A stretch of DNA of 64,000 bases from Ralstonia wenshanensis (lineage in GTDB: Bacteria > Pseudomonadota > Gammaproteobacteria > Burkholderiales > Burkholderiaceae). Shown piece by piece: positions 29,353 to 38,683 of the stretch (position 1 is its first letter; every line of letters starts with the position of its first letter). The position numbers and the translations under genes were made by a program. The notes under the pieces are model-generated. The model was not told the origin of the DNA. It did not search any database and saw only the letters and a program-made list of their open reading frames with translations. Where the stretch lies: positions 3,003,501 through 3,067,500 of the forward strand of contig NZ_CP076413.1 of the NCBI RefSeq assembly GCF_021173085.1. Reading direction: 5' to 3'.

Positions 29353-29393
29353 GGTGTCACCTTCTATAGGGTGATCTGTGACCGGCCGGTCGG

Positions 29394-29816
29394 TCAGAAT
29401 GTATCGACAAGAGCGCCGCTGAGGCCGAATTGGCGCGCAATCGACTGCAGGCGTTCCTTCCACTCCCACGTGCCGAACACGTCATGTGCGTTCTGCAGCT
29501 TGGAGAGCAGCTCAACGGTGTCGCGGTCGTCCACATCGATGCGCGCGCGCTTGAGCGCTCGGCGCAACGCCATGACGCCCGCGTCCATATAACGCGGAAT
29601 CTCGTTGGTGGGCTTGAGGATGTAGCGCACCGGCACGCTTTCCATCGACGTCGTGTAGTCACGCACGCTGATCAGGTTTCCGATCGGGCAGCAGCGGCCG
29701 CCCTGGCCGTGGTACGCCGCACCGCCGCGCGGCAGGATGGCAGCGCCCCCCTGACCGAACAGATGGCGAACCGCGCCGTCGTAGATTTCTTGCTTGCTGA
29801 GATATTGCGTCTTCAT
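29394..29816 (-). CDS. Small protein of unknown function (paralogue B)
   Basis: A 140-residue protein. It aligns with its neighbour downstream: KQEIYDGAVRHLF near the start, YHGQGGRCCPIGNLI near residues 43-57 and DVDDRDTVELLSKLQNAHDVF near 101-121. It has an extra Gly/Ala-rich insert before the cysteine motif. The ribosome site is GGGGAAAG just upstream. It precedes paralogue A by 41 bases, so the two are probably co-transcribed. An upstream extension of the frame is not protein-like. Confidence 0.7.
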   Translation of the reverse strand: MKTQYLSKQEIYDGAVRHLFGQGGAAILPRGGAAYHGQGGRCCPIGNLISVRDYTTSMESVPVRYILKPTNEIPRYMDAGVMALRRALKRARIDVDDRDTVELLSKLQNAHDVFGTWEWKERLQSIARQFGLSGALVDTF

Positions 29817-30153
29817 GTTCTTTCCCCTGACCCCAAGATTGCAGGCGCCGCCGCTTCGATTCACTTCCGACTTACGGCCTGACGTTGCGTCCGACGTCGC
29901 ACAATCTGCCATCCGTGCGATCTATCTTGGTTCAGGATGCACCAGAACCATGGGCCGAAAAAGGACCGGAATGTAAGTCATTTTTACCGTTTGCTTTTTG
30001 GCAACGGATCGCCCGCAAAGGTGCGCCAGTCAACGCTTTACGGGTGCTTCAGACACCACGCGACGGGGCCGTTTTGGCATGCCCTGATGCGCGTTCGCAA
30101 CAGCATGTGCGCATGACTGCGCGCACGTGGCGCATGCGTCGTAGGTGCGGCGC
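29817..30153. other. 337-base intergenic stretch without a supported gene
   Basis: No coding frame here is convincing. It must hold the minus-strand promoter for the two paralogous small genes, since they start at 29816, but I see no clear -35/-10 pair. It contains an A/T-rich patch around 29970-30005, lower in GC than its surroundings. Confidence 0.4.
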
Positions 30154-30384
30154 TTACATCCCGATGATCTGGTCTGCGTGGCCGAGACAGAAGCCACGTC
30201 GGTCATGGTGCCCACAGGTGGGCATCACCTCGTAGCCGGCAGCGCGCAGCAATACCGCGCGCGCGGCCACCTCCACGGGGGGCAGGGGCTGCCCCGAGTC
30301 TTCATCGCGCACCAGCCGGCCGAGTTGGGCAAACGGCTGGCGCAGCAGATGGTTCAGATCCAGCGAACCGCAGTACCGCATCAC
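30154..30384 (-). CDS. Small protein with Cys/His-rich C-terminus, unknown function
   Basis: A 76-residue protein; a second in-frame ATG follows the first immediately. The C-terminal half carries MPTCGHHDRRGFCLGHADQ, a C-x-H-H-x4-F-C-x2-H arrangement that could bind a metal ion. The N-terminal part (LNHLLRQPFAQLGRLVRDED) looks helical. No named family is recognised. It lies 41 bases downstream of another small gene on the same strand. Confidence 0.55.
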   Translation of the reverse strand: MMRYCGSLDLNHLLRQPFAQLGRLVRDEDSGQPLPPVEVAARAVLLRAAGYEVMPTCGHHDRRGFCLGHADQIIGM

Positions 30385-30425
30385 ATCACCTTCTTCAAAA
30401 TGGCGGCGGCACCGCGGTGCGCCGA

Positions 30426-30635
30426 TTACATCGATTCGTCTGCCAGCTCAGGACACGCAACCAGCGTCCGGCGCACACGCGCATAAGCGGCACGCTGTGC
30501 CCAGATCGCGTCGGTCAAGGCCGCAATCAGCGCGTCGCGGGGCAGGCTTTGCGGTGCCACGCCGAACTGCGCCTCCACGGTACGTAGAGCCTCCGTCACT
30601 TCGCTTCGCCATCGGGCGTCGAGTCGCTGGGTCAT
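30426..30635 (-). CDS. Small protein of unknown function (69 residues)
   Basis: A predicted 69-residue, mostly helical, Ala/Arg-rich protein (WRSEVTEALRTVEAQFGVAP; ALTDAIWAQRAAYARVRRTL) ending CPELADESM. The frame continues upstream as a very long antisense reading frame over the exported-protein gene; that part is rejected and the ATG at 30635 taken as the start. It is the first of four small minus-strand genes between the GST and the exported-protein gene. Confidence 0.55.
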   Translation of the reverse strand: MTQRLDARWRSEVTEALRTVEAQFGVAPQSLPRDALIAALTDAIWAQRAAYARVRRTLVACPELADESM

Positions 30636-30926
30636 GTTGTTCTCGTTGGGTCGGTTCTGGCGCGGTGGGCGGCGGGCTTGTGCCCACTCTGGCCGCGCTG
30701 GGAAGGGATTGGCGGAATGGGTTCCGCTCTTGTTTGTGAAGAACGGCACACGGGACTGAAACTTGATCGCCTCGGCGGGGGGTAAACCGGTCGCCCGGGA
30801 TCGGGTGCCACTGAGCGCCTCTCCGCCAAACGGGCTCCCCCATTCGCGCAGCAACTTCGGCGGGTGCCCGTGGCCCAATCGGTTCTGAAACCGCCACCCG
30901 AGCCACCGATGAAGATGGAGCGTCAC

Positions 30927-32123
30927 GTGTCCCGACTGTCTTTCCTGCACCGTACCTTGCTGACCGTTGCGTGCGCGCTGGCCTTGCCCGCCGTTGCGAC
31001 GGCTGGCGCCCCCGATCCGCGTCAATACATGCATGGCATCAGCGCGGTGCCTGGCGCCAAGGCCGACACCTTCAACGTGTTCTTCAGTAGCTCGGGCCTG
31101 CCGCCGCGCGGTGCCGATCGCAGCGGAAACTGGCCGCACGATGTCTATGTCGCGCAATGGCATGCCGACACGGGCGTGCTCGATGCCCCGCGCATCTTCA
31201 TTCAGAAGCCCGAAGCGCAGGAGCCCGTGACGGTGGCGCGCAACCGCGCCGGCCAGGTGATGGTGTCGTTTGAAGACGGGTGGAATGCGCCGGAAAACGT
31301 CAACCAGCGCTTCGGCATCTACGACACCGCGCTGCGGCCCATCAAGCCGTATCCGCAACTGGTGGAATCCGGCAGCCATTCGGGCCATATCACGGCCGTG
31401 GGCGACCGTTTCGTGGTGTTCTACTCCGACGGCTGGATCACTGGCGGTGGCGTCGACAACCTCGGCAGCGGCAACGGCGTCTACCTGAAGGTCTACGACG
31501 GGCGAGGCCGTCGTCTGCACAACGTCGATGTTGCCGATGGCCGGCGCGAATGGTGGCCCATGGTGGCTGGCGGCAGCACCAATGCGCTGCTTGCCTGGCA
31601 GCAGTTCGTGCCGGGCCAGACCGAAGCCAATCTGAAGATCGCCGTGTTCGATCCCGTTAGCGGACGCGTGACCGGCGAGCAGCTTCTGCACAAGCATCTG
31701 CAGTACTACACCTACAGCGTCACGTGGATGCCGGCGATCGAGCGATACCTGCTGGTCGGCGTGGCCAAGGGCAACGGCTTTGCCGATCTGATCGACACCA
31801 CGGGCAAGGTGCGCGCGTCCATTGCGTGCATGCCGGCAACGGTGCGCGAAGCGGGCATCACCGTGAACCAGAACACCGCCTATACGCCCGCCGCCGATGG
31901 CCGCCTGCTGCAACTGCAGGCGGGGCCGGATTCGCTCACGCTATCGGCCACGCTGCTGAACACCGACGGCAAGCGCGTGCAATGGCGGCCGGTCGGCAGC
32001 ACCGGTTTGCTGCGCACGTCGGGCGCGATCGACTGGATGTCGCTGACGGAAAAGGGGCTGGAGCAGTTGCACTTCGACCCCGCCAAGACGCAGCCGGCCA
32101 ACGCGGTCGACCAGTGCCGCTAG
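30927..32123 (+). CDS. Exported protein of unknown function, probable beta-propeller
   Basis: A protein of about 398 residues. The signal peptide (LLTVACALALPAVATAGA) spans about residues 9-27. The mature part has repeated short beta motifs with Gly-Asp turns (VMVSFEDGWN, DRFVVFYSDGWITGGG, NALLAWQQFVPGQT), suggesting a propeller fold, but no named domain is recognised. GTG at 30927 is chosen because GGAG lies 6 bases upstream; ATGs at 30909 and 30915 are alternatives. It ends 10 bases from the convergent CDF gene. Confidence 0.7.
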   Translation: MSRLSFLHRTLLTVACALALPAVATAGAPDPRQYMHGISAVPGAKADTFNVFFSSSGLPPRGADRSGNWPHDVYVAQWHADTGVLDAPRIFIQKPEAQEPVTVARNRAGQVMVSFEDGWNAPENVNQRFGIYDTALRPIKPYPQLVESGSHSGHITAVGDRFVVFYSDGWITGGGVDNLGSGNGVYLKVYDGRGRRLHNVDVADGRREWWPMVAGGSTNALLAWQQFVPGQTEANLKIAVFDPVSGRVTGEQLLHKHLQYYTYSVTWMPAIERYLLVGVAKGNGFADLIDTTGKVRASIACMPATVREAGITVNQNTAYTPAADGRLLQLQAGPDSLTLSATLLNTDGKRVQWRPVGSTGLLRTSGAIDWMSLTEKGLEQLHFDPAKTQPANAVDQCR

Positions 32124-32133
32124 CGCGACAACC

Positions 32134-33282
32134 TCAAGCGTCCGTAACAAGCACGCGCAGGCGCACGAGACCATCCCACCTTGTGTGGATGGCATCGGCG
32201 ATGCGGGCGATTTCGGCGGCCAGCGCTGGTGGCAGGACCAGGTCGACCTCCACCGCGCCATCGACGTAATGGAGCACGCAGTGGCGTGCGTCCAGCGGCG
32301 TGCCGGGCGGCAGCAGTTGGGCCAGCACGGCGTGCAGCGCATCGCGGTCGGGGAGCGGCACGGGGTCGGTTGCGATGTGCTCGCGCGGGTCGACGTGAAT
32401 CTGCACGTCGAGCACCGCCATCGCCGTATGCGCACTGAGTACGTTGGTGCGGGCCCGCACGGCAATCGCATGGCCTTCGCTTACCGAGACGCGCGGATCG
32501 ACCTCGATATGCGCGTCCACCAATGCCTGGTCGCCTGTCACACGCGTACGCAAGTCGTGCACGTTGATCACGCCCGGCGTGGCTTCCAGGCTGGTCCGGA
32601 TCGCCTCTACCTGCGCGGGCGGCAAGGCGCGGTCCATCAGGTCGTTGAGCGCTTCCCACCCAAAGCGCACACCCACACGGCCAATCATCAGCCCGACGAT
32701 GCAGGCGGCTATCGGGTCCAGCCAGTGATAGCCCATCAGGTTGCCCGCCACGCCGACGGCCGCCACCAACGACGACACCGCATCGGAACGCGCATGCCAC
32801 GCATTCGCAATCAGCATGCGTGAGTTGATGCGCTTGGCCACGGCCAGCATGTAGCGGAAGAGCCCTTCTTTGGCTGCCAGCGCGATCAGCGCCACCACCA
32901 GCGCCAGTCCATGCACGGGCGTCGGCCCCTGCGGCGAGCGCAGGCTTTCCACCGCGGCCCAGATCATGCCCGCGCCCGCCCCGATCAGCAGCAGCCCCAA
33001 GCCCAGCGACGCTGCGTTTTCGTAACGCGCGTGGCCGTACTGGTGGTCTTCGTCCGGCCCCTTGTGGCTGTTGCGGTTGGCAATGAAGACGATGCCATCG
33101 GCAATCAAGTCGGACAGCGTATGCAGCCCGTCCGCCACCAGGCCTTGCGAGTGCGACCACAGGCCCGCCGCAATCTGCCCCGCCGAGAGCAGGCAATTGA
33201 CGCCAGCGCTCACCAAGGTGGAGCGCTCGGCGCTCTGCTTGCGTGCGGCCGCAGAAGGTGCTGTCGAGGATGTGGGCGTCAT
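32134..33282 (-). CDS. Cation diffusion facilitator (CDF) metal exporter
   Basis: A 382-residue inner-membrane metal/proton antiporter. Metal-site motifs are visible in helix 2 (VADGLHTLSDLIADG, HxxxD type) and helix 5 (NAWHARSDAVSSL). The intervening DEDHQYGHARYENAA segment is CDF-typical. A cytoplasmic ferredoxin-like domain follows from about residue 215. The C-terminus is longer than in FieF, with a second domain-like region after about 300. The metal cannot be read from sequence; His/Asp ligands favour Zn, Fe or Mn. Confidence 0.9.
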   Translation of the reverse strand: MTPTSSTAPSAAARKQSAERSTLVSAGVNCLLSAGQIAAGLWSHSQGLVADGLHTLSDLIADGIVFIANRNSHKGPDEDHQYGHARYENAASLGLGLLLIGAGAGMIWAAVESLRSPQGPTPVHGLALVVALIALAAKEGLFRYMLAVAKRINSRMLIANAWHARSDAVSSLVAAVGVAGNLMGYHWLDPIAACIVGLMIGRVGVRFGWEALNDLMDRALPPAQVEAIRTSLEATPGVINVHDLRTRVTGDQALVDAHIEVDPRVSVSEGHAIAVRARTNVLSAHTAMAVLDVQIHVDPREHIATDPVPLPDRDALHAVLAQLLPPGTPLDARHCVLHYVDGAVEVDLVLPPALAAEIARIADAIHTRWDGLVRLRVLVTDA

Positions 33283-33521
33283 GGGAAATCGGTGCGATCA
33301 AGCGTGCGAGGCAATCGCCAGCATTGTGCCACGCACCGGTACACCGCCCGGATCCGAAATGCTGGCCACGATCGCAACGTGCTGCGACAAATTTGCACCA
33401 GAAGAGCGCGGATTGGGGCGCATTTATAGGACGTTTCCGATGTTCCGCCCTGGAGGCTTCGGCGATTCTCAGCAATGCGGCAAACACATTGCCGCGCGTT
33501 ACACGCTCGGAGACACGTCGA

Positions 33522-34190
33522 ATGCAGAACCCCGTCCAACTCGTCATTGCAGATGATCACCCTGGCGTGGTGGCGGCCGTGCGGCGCCTCGTATCAGGGG
33601 TCGACGGCTTCGAGGTGGTGGGCGAAGCCAGCAACGCCGATGAGCTGCTCGCCGTGCTGGGTCGCGTGCGATGCGACCTTGTCATCACCGACTACGCCAT
33701 GCCTGGCAGCCGCTACGGCGACGGCATCCTCCTGCTCGAATTCCTCGTGCGCCGCCACCCCGACCTGCGCGTGATGGTGCTCACCATGCTCGAGACGCGC
33801 GCACTGATGAGCAACATCCTGCGCGCGGGCATCAAGGTCATTGTCAGCAAATCCGACGAGCCACAGCACATCCTCGAAGGCATGCATGCGGCGGCGGGCG
33901 GTCGCATCTATCTCTCGCCAATGCTCAATGCCAAGCTGCTCTGCCGTAACGGCGAGCCACAGGCTGTCCACGACGACCCCGTCGCCAAATTGGGCAAGCG
34001 GGAGTTGGAAGTGCTGCGCATGTACGTGACCGGCAAGACGGTCAGCGAGATTGCCTTGCAGCTCAACCGCAGCGTCAAGACCATCAGCTCGCAGAAGCAG
34101 ACGGCCATGCGCAAGCTCGAGCTTGGCACCGAGGCGGCGCTGTTCGACTTTGCCGTGCGCCACGGACTGCTTGGCAGCAGCGAGGCCTGA
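33522..34190 (+). CDS. RcsB-like LuxR-type response regulator
   Basis: A 222-residue regulator. The receiver domain has VIADDHP at residue 8, the phospho-acceptor Asp in VITDYAMPGSRYGDG near 57, and Lys in VSKSDEP near 108. A LuxR/GerE helix-turn-helix covers about 150-215 (LGKRELEVLRMYVTGKTVSE; NRSVKTISSQKQTAMRKL). The YGDG motif and the KTISSQK helix are strikingly like RcsB. It lies 4 bases before a hybrid kinase gene, which should phosphorylate it through an Hpt domain. Confidence 0.92.
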   Translation: MQNPVQLVIADDHPGVVAAVRRLVSGVDGFEVVGEASNADELLAVLGRVRCDLVITDYAMPGSRYGDGILLLEFLVRRHPDLRVMVLTMLETRALMSNILRAGIKVIVSKSDEPQHILEGMHAAAGGRIYLSPMLNAKLLCRNGEPQAVHDDPVAKLGKRELEVLRMYVTGKTVSEIALQLNRSVKTISSQKQTAMRKLELGTEAALFDFAVRHGLLGSSEA

Positions 34191-34194
34191 GACG

Positions 34195-37100
34195 ATGGCC
34201 CGCGTCACGCTTTCGGTGTCGGCTCGCCTGCGCATCGGCATCGGCGCGGGGTTGCTCGCCTGTGCCGTTGCGCTGGGCTGGCTGGGCAGCTCGCCCGATG
34301 CCGATGCGGAAGATGCGGCGCAGGCCGTTCAACGGCTGACGCAGTTTCCGCCCAAGGTGACCGTGGGCGTCATCAGTGATGCCATGGCTCCGCTGGAGGG
34401 CGTCGAGGCCGACCGGCTCAGCGGCTTCTCCGGTGACCTGCTGATGCATCTGATTCCCCAGGATCAGGTACGCGTCATCCCGCACGTCTTTTCACGGCGT
34501 GATGAGCTGCTCAAGGCGGCTTGCCGCGGCGACGTCGACATCATCATGAGCGTGGCACCGCGCTCGCAGTACGACCATTGCCTCATCTATTCGGCGCCAT
34601 ACCTTGAACGTCCCACCGCGGTGGTCGCGCGCAACGACAACACGCAAGTCGCGCAGAACCCGTTTGCCTCCGGCATGCGCATCGCCGTCGAGCAGGGCTC
34701 TTCGCTCGAAGAAGAGTTGGCTGGCCAATACCCGAGCATCCGCCTGATCAGTACGCCAACGGCGGCAGACGCCCTGGACGCCGTTCTGCATGACGCGGCA
34801 GACGCTTACGTGGGCGTGACCTATCCGACGCGGGAGTTGATGTCGCAGCCTCGCTACCGGCGGCTTTCAATCGTGCAGCTTGTGAACCAGCAGGTCGACG
34901 CGCTGCACTTTGCCGCGCCGCGCGGGCAGGCGATGTTGATCCGCTATCTGGACCGCCATCTCGCCCAGTTGCCCGACGCCACCATGAGCGAGCTGCGCGC
35001 GCGGTGGATCACGCAAGGCGGCGGTTCGTTTATGGGCGTGCAGCTGTCGGACAACGAGCGGGCCATGCTCGCGTCGCTCCCGCCCCTGCGCTACGCCGCC
35101 GACCCCGACTACATGCCCTACACCTTCAACGGAACGGGCGGCGGGATGCTGGGTATCTTCCCGGAATATCAGAACTTCCTCTCGCGTACGCTCGGGTTGC
35201 GCTTCGAGCGGGTGACCGTGCGCGACTGGGCTGAAGCACTCGCGAAGGCGCGCAGCGGCGAGGTCGACATCCTGCTCGGTATATCCGATCAGGATTCCCG
35301 CCCGCCCGGCTTCACACTCTCTCAACCGATCGATGCCACTCCGATGGTGATCGTCGGGCGCAGCGACGCGCTCACGGTAGCTGCGCTTCCCGAACTTTCC
35401 GGCAAGACCGTCGCCCTGCCGGCAAGCGAGACCCTGACCACGTTGCTGAACCAGAATGTGCCGAAGATCCGCATCCTGCCTGCACGCTCGGTCAGCGATG
35501 CATTGTCAATGACGGCGACCGGGGAAGCCGATTTCACGATCGTGAACCTGCCGGTGGCCGATGCGCTGATCCGTCATCACTTTCCAGGCGAGCTGAAGGT
35601 GACCGGTTCTGCGAACACGATCGAGAGCATCGGCGTGGGGGTATCGTCGCGGTACGCTGCGCTGGTGCCGCTCATCAACCGCGCGCTCTTCGCCATGCCC
35701 GAAGGCGAACAAGTGAGCATCCGCAACAAGTGGCTGTCGGTCAGCTACCAGTTGGGGCCGTCCACTTCGGCTGTGCTTGGCAAGTTCGGGCCAGCGGCGG
35801 CGCTGGTGCTGGCTGCACTGGTCGCACTGTCCATCAAGCAGATGCAACTGCGCCGTGAGAACCACCAGCGCCGCCGCGCCGAGGAAAGCCTGGCGCGGCA
35901 ACTGAGCTTCCAACGCGCGCTGATGGAGGCCGTGCCGTTCCCGCTCGTCGCCCATGACGCCGCGCACCGTTACGTTGCGGTGAATGCGGCGTTCTGCAAC
36001 ATGTTCGGCCGGACACGCGCGTCGCTGCTCGGGCACACGCCGCAGGAGTTGGGGCTGTATTCGGTCGGCGACACGTCGCCGCTGTCCGATATCGACCGAC
36101 GCGCGGCGCAGGCCAGCGAAAGCACGCGCGAAGAGCTCATCATCGACACGCCGGACGGCCAATCGCGCAACGTGCTGTACTGGATCGAGCCGTTTCACCT
36201 GCCGGACGGGCAACCTGCCGGCACCGTGGCCTCGCTGGTCGACATCAGCGAGATCCGTGAAACGCAGGCGCGGGCCGAACGCCTTGAGCAGCGCCTGCGC
36301 GAGGTCACCGAGTCGTTGCCCGCGCTTGTCTATCAGTTTGAGCTGCCGCCGGGCCAGGGGCAGGGCCGCATCACCTACGTGGCCGGCAAAGCGCACGAAA
36401 CACTCGGCGCACAGCCCCAGGACCTGCTGAGCTACCTGTCCACACCTGAACGGCTCATCCATAAAGAGGACAGGCAGCGCATGATCGACACGGTGCTTGC
36501 CTCTGCGCAACACCTGACGCCGTTCGACCAGCAATTCCGCCACGTTTGTGAAGATGGGACGGTGCGGTGGCTGCACGCGCGCTCGATCCCGCACCGCGAG
36601 CCGGACGGCCGCACGGTCTGGAACGGCTACCTGAGCGACGTCACCACGGAGCGCGAGCAGGCCGACGCGCTGGAAGCCGCCAAGAACGCAGCGGAATCGG
36701 CCCTGCACGCGAAAGACCGCTTCCTGGCCATGATGAGCCACGAAATCCGCACGCCCATGAACGGCGTGCTCGGCCTGGTCGAACTGCTGCAGCAGACGAA
36801 GCTCGAGGGCGAGCAGAAGCAGATGGTTTCGTTGGTACAGGATTCGGGGCGCGCGCTGCTGCATATCCTCGATGACATCCTCGATTACGCAAAGGTCGAG
36901 GCCGGCCGACTGGATATTTCCCCCTCAGCCACAGACCTTCGCGAAGTCTTTGACGGCACGGTCGGCCTGCTGGCAAGCCGCGCACACGAGAAATCGCTCG
37001 CCGTGCACGTGGATGTGGGCGCCGATGTGCCGGCCAGTGTTTCTGTCGACAGCATTCGGCTACGGCAAATCCTGTTCAACCTGCTCTCCAACGCCATCAA

Positions 37101-38538
37101 ATTCACCGACACGGGAAGCGTACGACTGTCAGCCGACTGCACGCGTGTTACGGACGGCACGGCGCACCTCGTCGTCTCTGTCATCGATACGGGCATCGGG
37201 ATCTCACCGGAGGTGCAGGCAACGCTGTTCGCGCCATTCGTGCAGGCCGAGCGCTCGACCACGCGGCGCTACGGCGGCACCGGACTGGGGTTGGCGATTT
37301 CTCGTCAGCTTGCGGGCCTGATGGGCGGTGAACTGGTCATGGAGAGCGCCCCCGGATACGGCACGGCTGTCACGCTGCGGCTGGCCGTGCCGGTTCTGCA
37401 AGCGCGGTATGCGCTGCCGCAACTGGCGGGCCGCAGCGTCGCCATCGCGGTGGACGACCCTGCCGTGCGCCACTGCCTCACGCAATTCGCGGTTGCGGCC
37501 GGGCTGCAGGCCGGCCACCCACCAAACGCCGACATCCTCATGACCTCGGCGGCGCAGGCAGACGCGCGCGCCATCCGCATCACGTCAGAAGCAGGCTATG
37601 CGGGACCGGGCAACGCGCTGAGCGTCAATCCGCTGAGCTGGCACGCTTTCGTGCAGGCGTGCGAGCGCGCCCTCCCGCAACCCGAATCCATGCAAGCCGC
37701 CAGCGCGACGGTACACGCGCTTCCCGCCGCCGCGCCCACTGAGGCGCCCGGTGCTGCACACATCCTCGTGGCGGAAGACCATCCGATCAACCGCGAGCTG
37801 ATCGCCAAGCAACTGCGTCTGCTCGGCTATCGGGTCACGCTGGCCGAAGATGGCGTCGTTGCGCTTGAGCGTCTGCACGAACACCGTTTCGACGCCTTGC
37901 TCACCGATTGCCACATGCCGCGCATGGACGGCTTCGACCTGGCCCGGCACATCCGCCACGAAGAACAAGAACGCGCGGACGGGCTTCGCCTGCCCATCAT
38001 CGCCATCACCGCAACGACGCTGGCTGAAGAGCACGCGCGCTGCCGTGCCGTTGGAATGGACGCGAGCCTGCTGAAACCAACCACCCTCGCCACGCTGCAG
38101 GAAGCGCTGTCTGCGCTGTGGAGCCTCGATGGTCTCGCGGTTGCGGGCACGCCCCCGGAAGATCCATTCACTTTGTCGCTCGACGACCTGCACGCCGCGC
38201 TCGGTACGGACCCGGTCGCAGCCGGGTTGGCGCAGGTCTTTCTGTCGTCGCTGGCCGAGGATGCGCAGCGGCTCCAGCCGCTGCTGGACGCGATGGACCG
38301 CCCCGCCCTGCGCCAATGGGCCCATCGCACCGGCGGCGCACTGGCACTTCTGCACAGCCCCGACGTCGACGCTGTGGCGGAAGCCTTCCGCCATGCCGTG
38401 CATGACGGTGGCGAGCGGGGCATCCGTGTCGCTGGGAAGCACGTCATGCGGCTCCTTGTGCACATCAACGCGTTGCTGAGCGCCTTTGCACCGTCGGCCG
38501 CCGACGTTGTGCACCGCACACAAGTGACGGATTCATAA
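34195..38538 (+). CDS. Hybrid sensor histidine kinase, BvgS/EvgS-like
   Basis: A 1447-residue phosphorelay kinase. Order: N-terminal membrane helix (about 8-28), two periplasmic Venus-flytrap domains (about 50-280 and 295-520), a membrane helix (528-548) and two PAS domains (about 575-690 and 700-815). Then come HisKA with phospho-His in MMSHEIRTPMNG (near 848), an ATPase domain (N-box near 965, DTGIGIS near 996, GTGLGL near 1027), a receiver domain (phospho-Asp in TDCHMPRMDGFD near 1237) and Hpt (His in WAHRTGGAL near 1376). All phosphorelay residues are present. It is co-transcribed with the RcsB-like regulator. The ligand is unknown. Confidence 0.93.
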   Translation: MARVTLSVSARLRIGIGAGLLACAVALGWLGSSPDADAEDAAQAVQRLTQFPPKVTVGVISDAMAPLEGVEADRLSGFSGDLLMHLIPQDQVRVIPHVFSRRDELLKAACRGDVDIIMSVAPRSQYDHCLIYSAPYLERPTAVVARNDNTQVAQNPFASGMRIAVEQGSSLEEELAGQYPSIRLISTPTAADALDAVLHDAADAYVGVTYPTRELMSQPRYRRLSIVQLVNQQVDALHFAAPRGQAMLIRYLDRHLAQLPDATMSELRARWITQGGGSFMGVQLSDNERAMLASLPPLRYAADPDYMPYTFNGTGGGMLGIFPEYQNFLSRTLGLRFERVTVRDWAEALAKARSGEVDILLGISDQDSRPPGFTLSQPIDATPMVIVGRSDALTVAALPELSGKTVALPASETLTTLLNQNVPKIRILPARSVSDALSMTATGEADFTIVNLPVADALIRHHFPGELKVTGSANTIESIGVGVSSRYAALVPLINRALFAMPEGEQVSIRNKWLSVSYQLGPSTSAVLGKFGPAAALVLAALVALSIKQMQLRRENHQRRRAEESLARQLSFQRALMEAVPFPLVAHDAAHRYVAVNAAFCNMFGRTRASLLGHTPQELGLYSVGDTSPLSDIDRRAAQASESTREELIIDTPDGQSRNVLYWIEPFHLPDGQPAGTVASLVDISEIRETQARAERLEQRLREVTESLPALVYQFELPPGQGQGRITYVAGKAHETLGAQPQDLLSYLSTPERLIHKEDRQRMIDTVLASAQHLTPFDQQFRHVCEDGTVRWLHARSIPHREPDGRTVWNGYLSDVTTEREQADALEAAKNAAESALHAKDRFLAMMSHEIRTPMNGVLGLVELLQQTKLEGEQKQMVSLVQDSGRALLHILDDILDYAKVEAGRLDISPSATDLREVFDGTVGLLASRAHEKSLAVHVDVGADVPASVSVDSIRLRQILFNLLSNAIKFTDTGSVRLSADCTRVTDGTAHLVVSVIDTGIGISPEVQATLFAPFVQAERSTTRRYGGTGLGLAISRQLAGLMGGELVMESAPGYGTAVTLRLAVPVLQARYALPQLAGRSVAIAVDDPAVRHCLTQFAVAAGLQAGHPPNADILMTSAAQADARAIRITSEAGYAGPGNALSVNPLSWHAFVQACERALPQPESMQAASATVHALPAAAPTEAPGAAHILVAEDHPINRELIAKQLRLLGYRVTLAEDGVVALERLHEHRFDALLTDCHMPRMDGFDLARHIRHEEQERADGLRLPIIAITATTLAEEHARCRAVGMDASLLKPTTLATLQEALSALWSLDGLAVAGTPPEDPFTLSLDDLHAALGTDPVAAGLAQVFLSSLAEDAQRLQPLLDAMDRPALRQWAHRTGGALALLHSPDVDAVAEAFRHAVHDGGERGIRVAGKHVMRLLVHINALLSAFAPSAADVVHRTQVTDS

Positions 38539-38552
38539 GGGAAAACCGTTTC

Positions 38553-38576
38553 AAGCGATCGATGCATCGCTTTTAG
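38553..38576 (+). terminator. Terminator-like hairpin after the hybrid kinase
   Basis: A 7-base stem (AAGCGAT / ATCGCTT) with a 6-base loop leads into TTTTAGATTT, 14 bases after the stop. Confidence 0.6.
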
Positions 38577-38598
38577 ATTTGCCATTCCAATCGCCCGA

Positions 38599-38644
38599 TT
38601 GACTCGGTCCTGGCGGCCTCCTACGATGACATCGACCAATGTCA
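38599..38644 (+). promoter_or_regulatory. Promoter and operator of the monooxygenase operon
   Basis: TTGACT (38599-38604), a 17-base spacer and TACGAT (38622-38627) form a good sigma-70 promoter. Overlapping its downstream edge is a perfect inverted repeat TGACAT-N6-ATGTCA (38627-38644), placed where a bound repressor would block initiation. The regulator is not identified. Confidence 0.65.
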
Positions 38645-38683
38645 CATTAAGAGGCGCCCATGTGGTGCCCACGGAGACACCAC

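Noticed and set aside
30636-31913. Upstream extension of the small minus-strand gene ending at 30426
   Set aside because: The extra 426 codons lie antisense to the exported-protein gene and are not protein-like; only the last 69 residues from the ATG at 30635 are retained.
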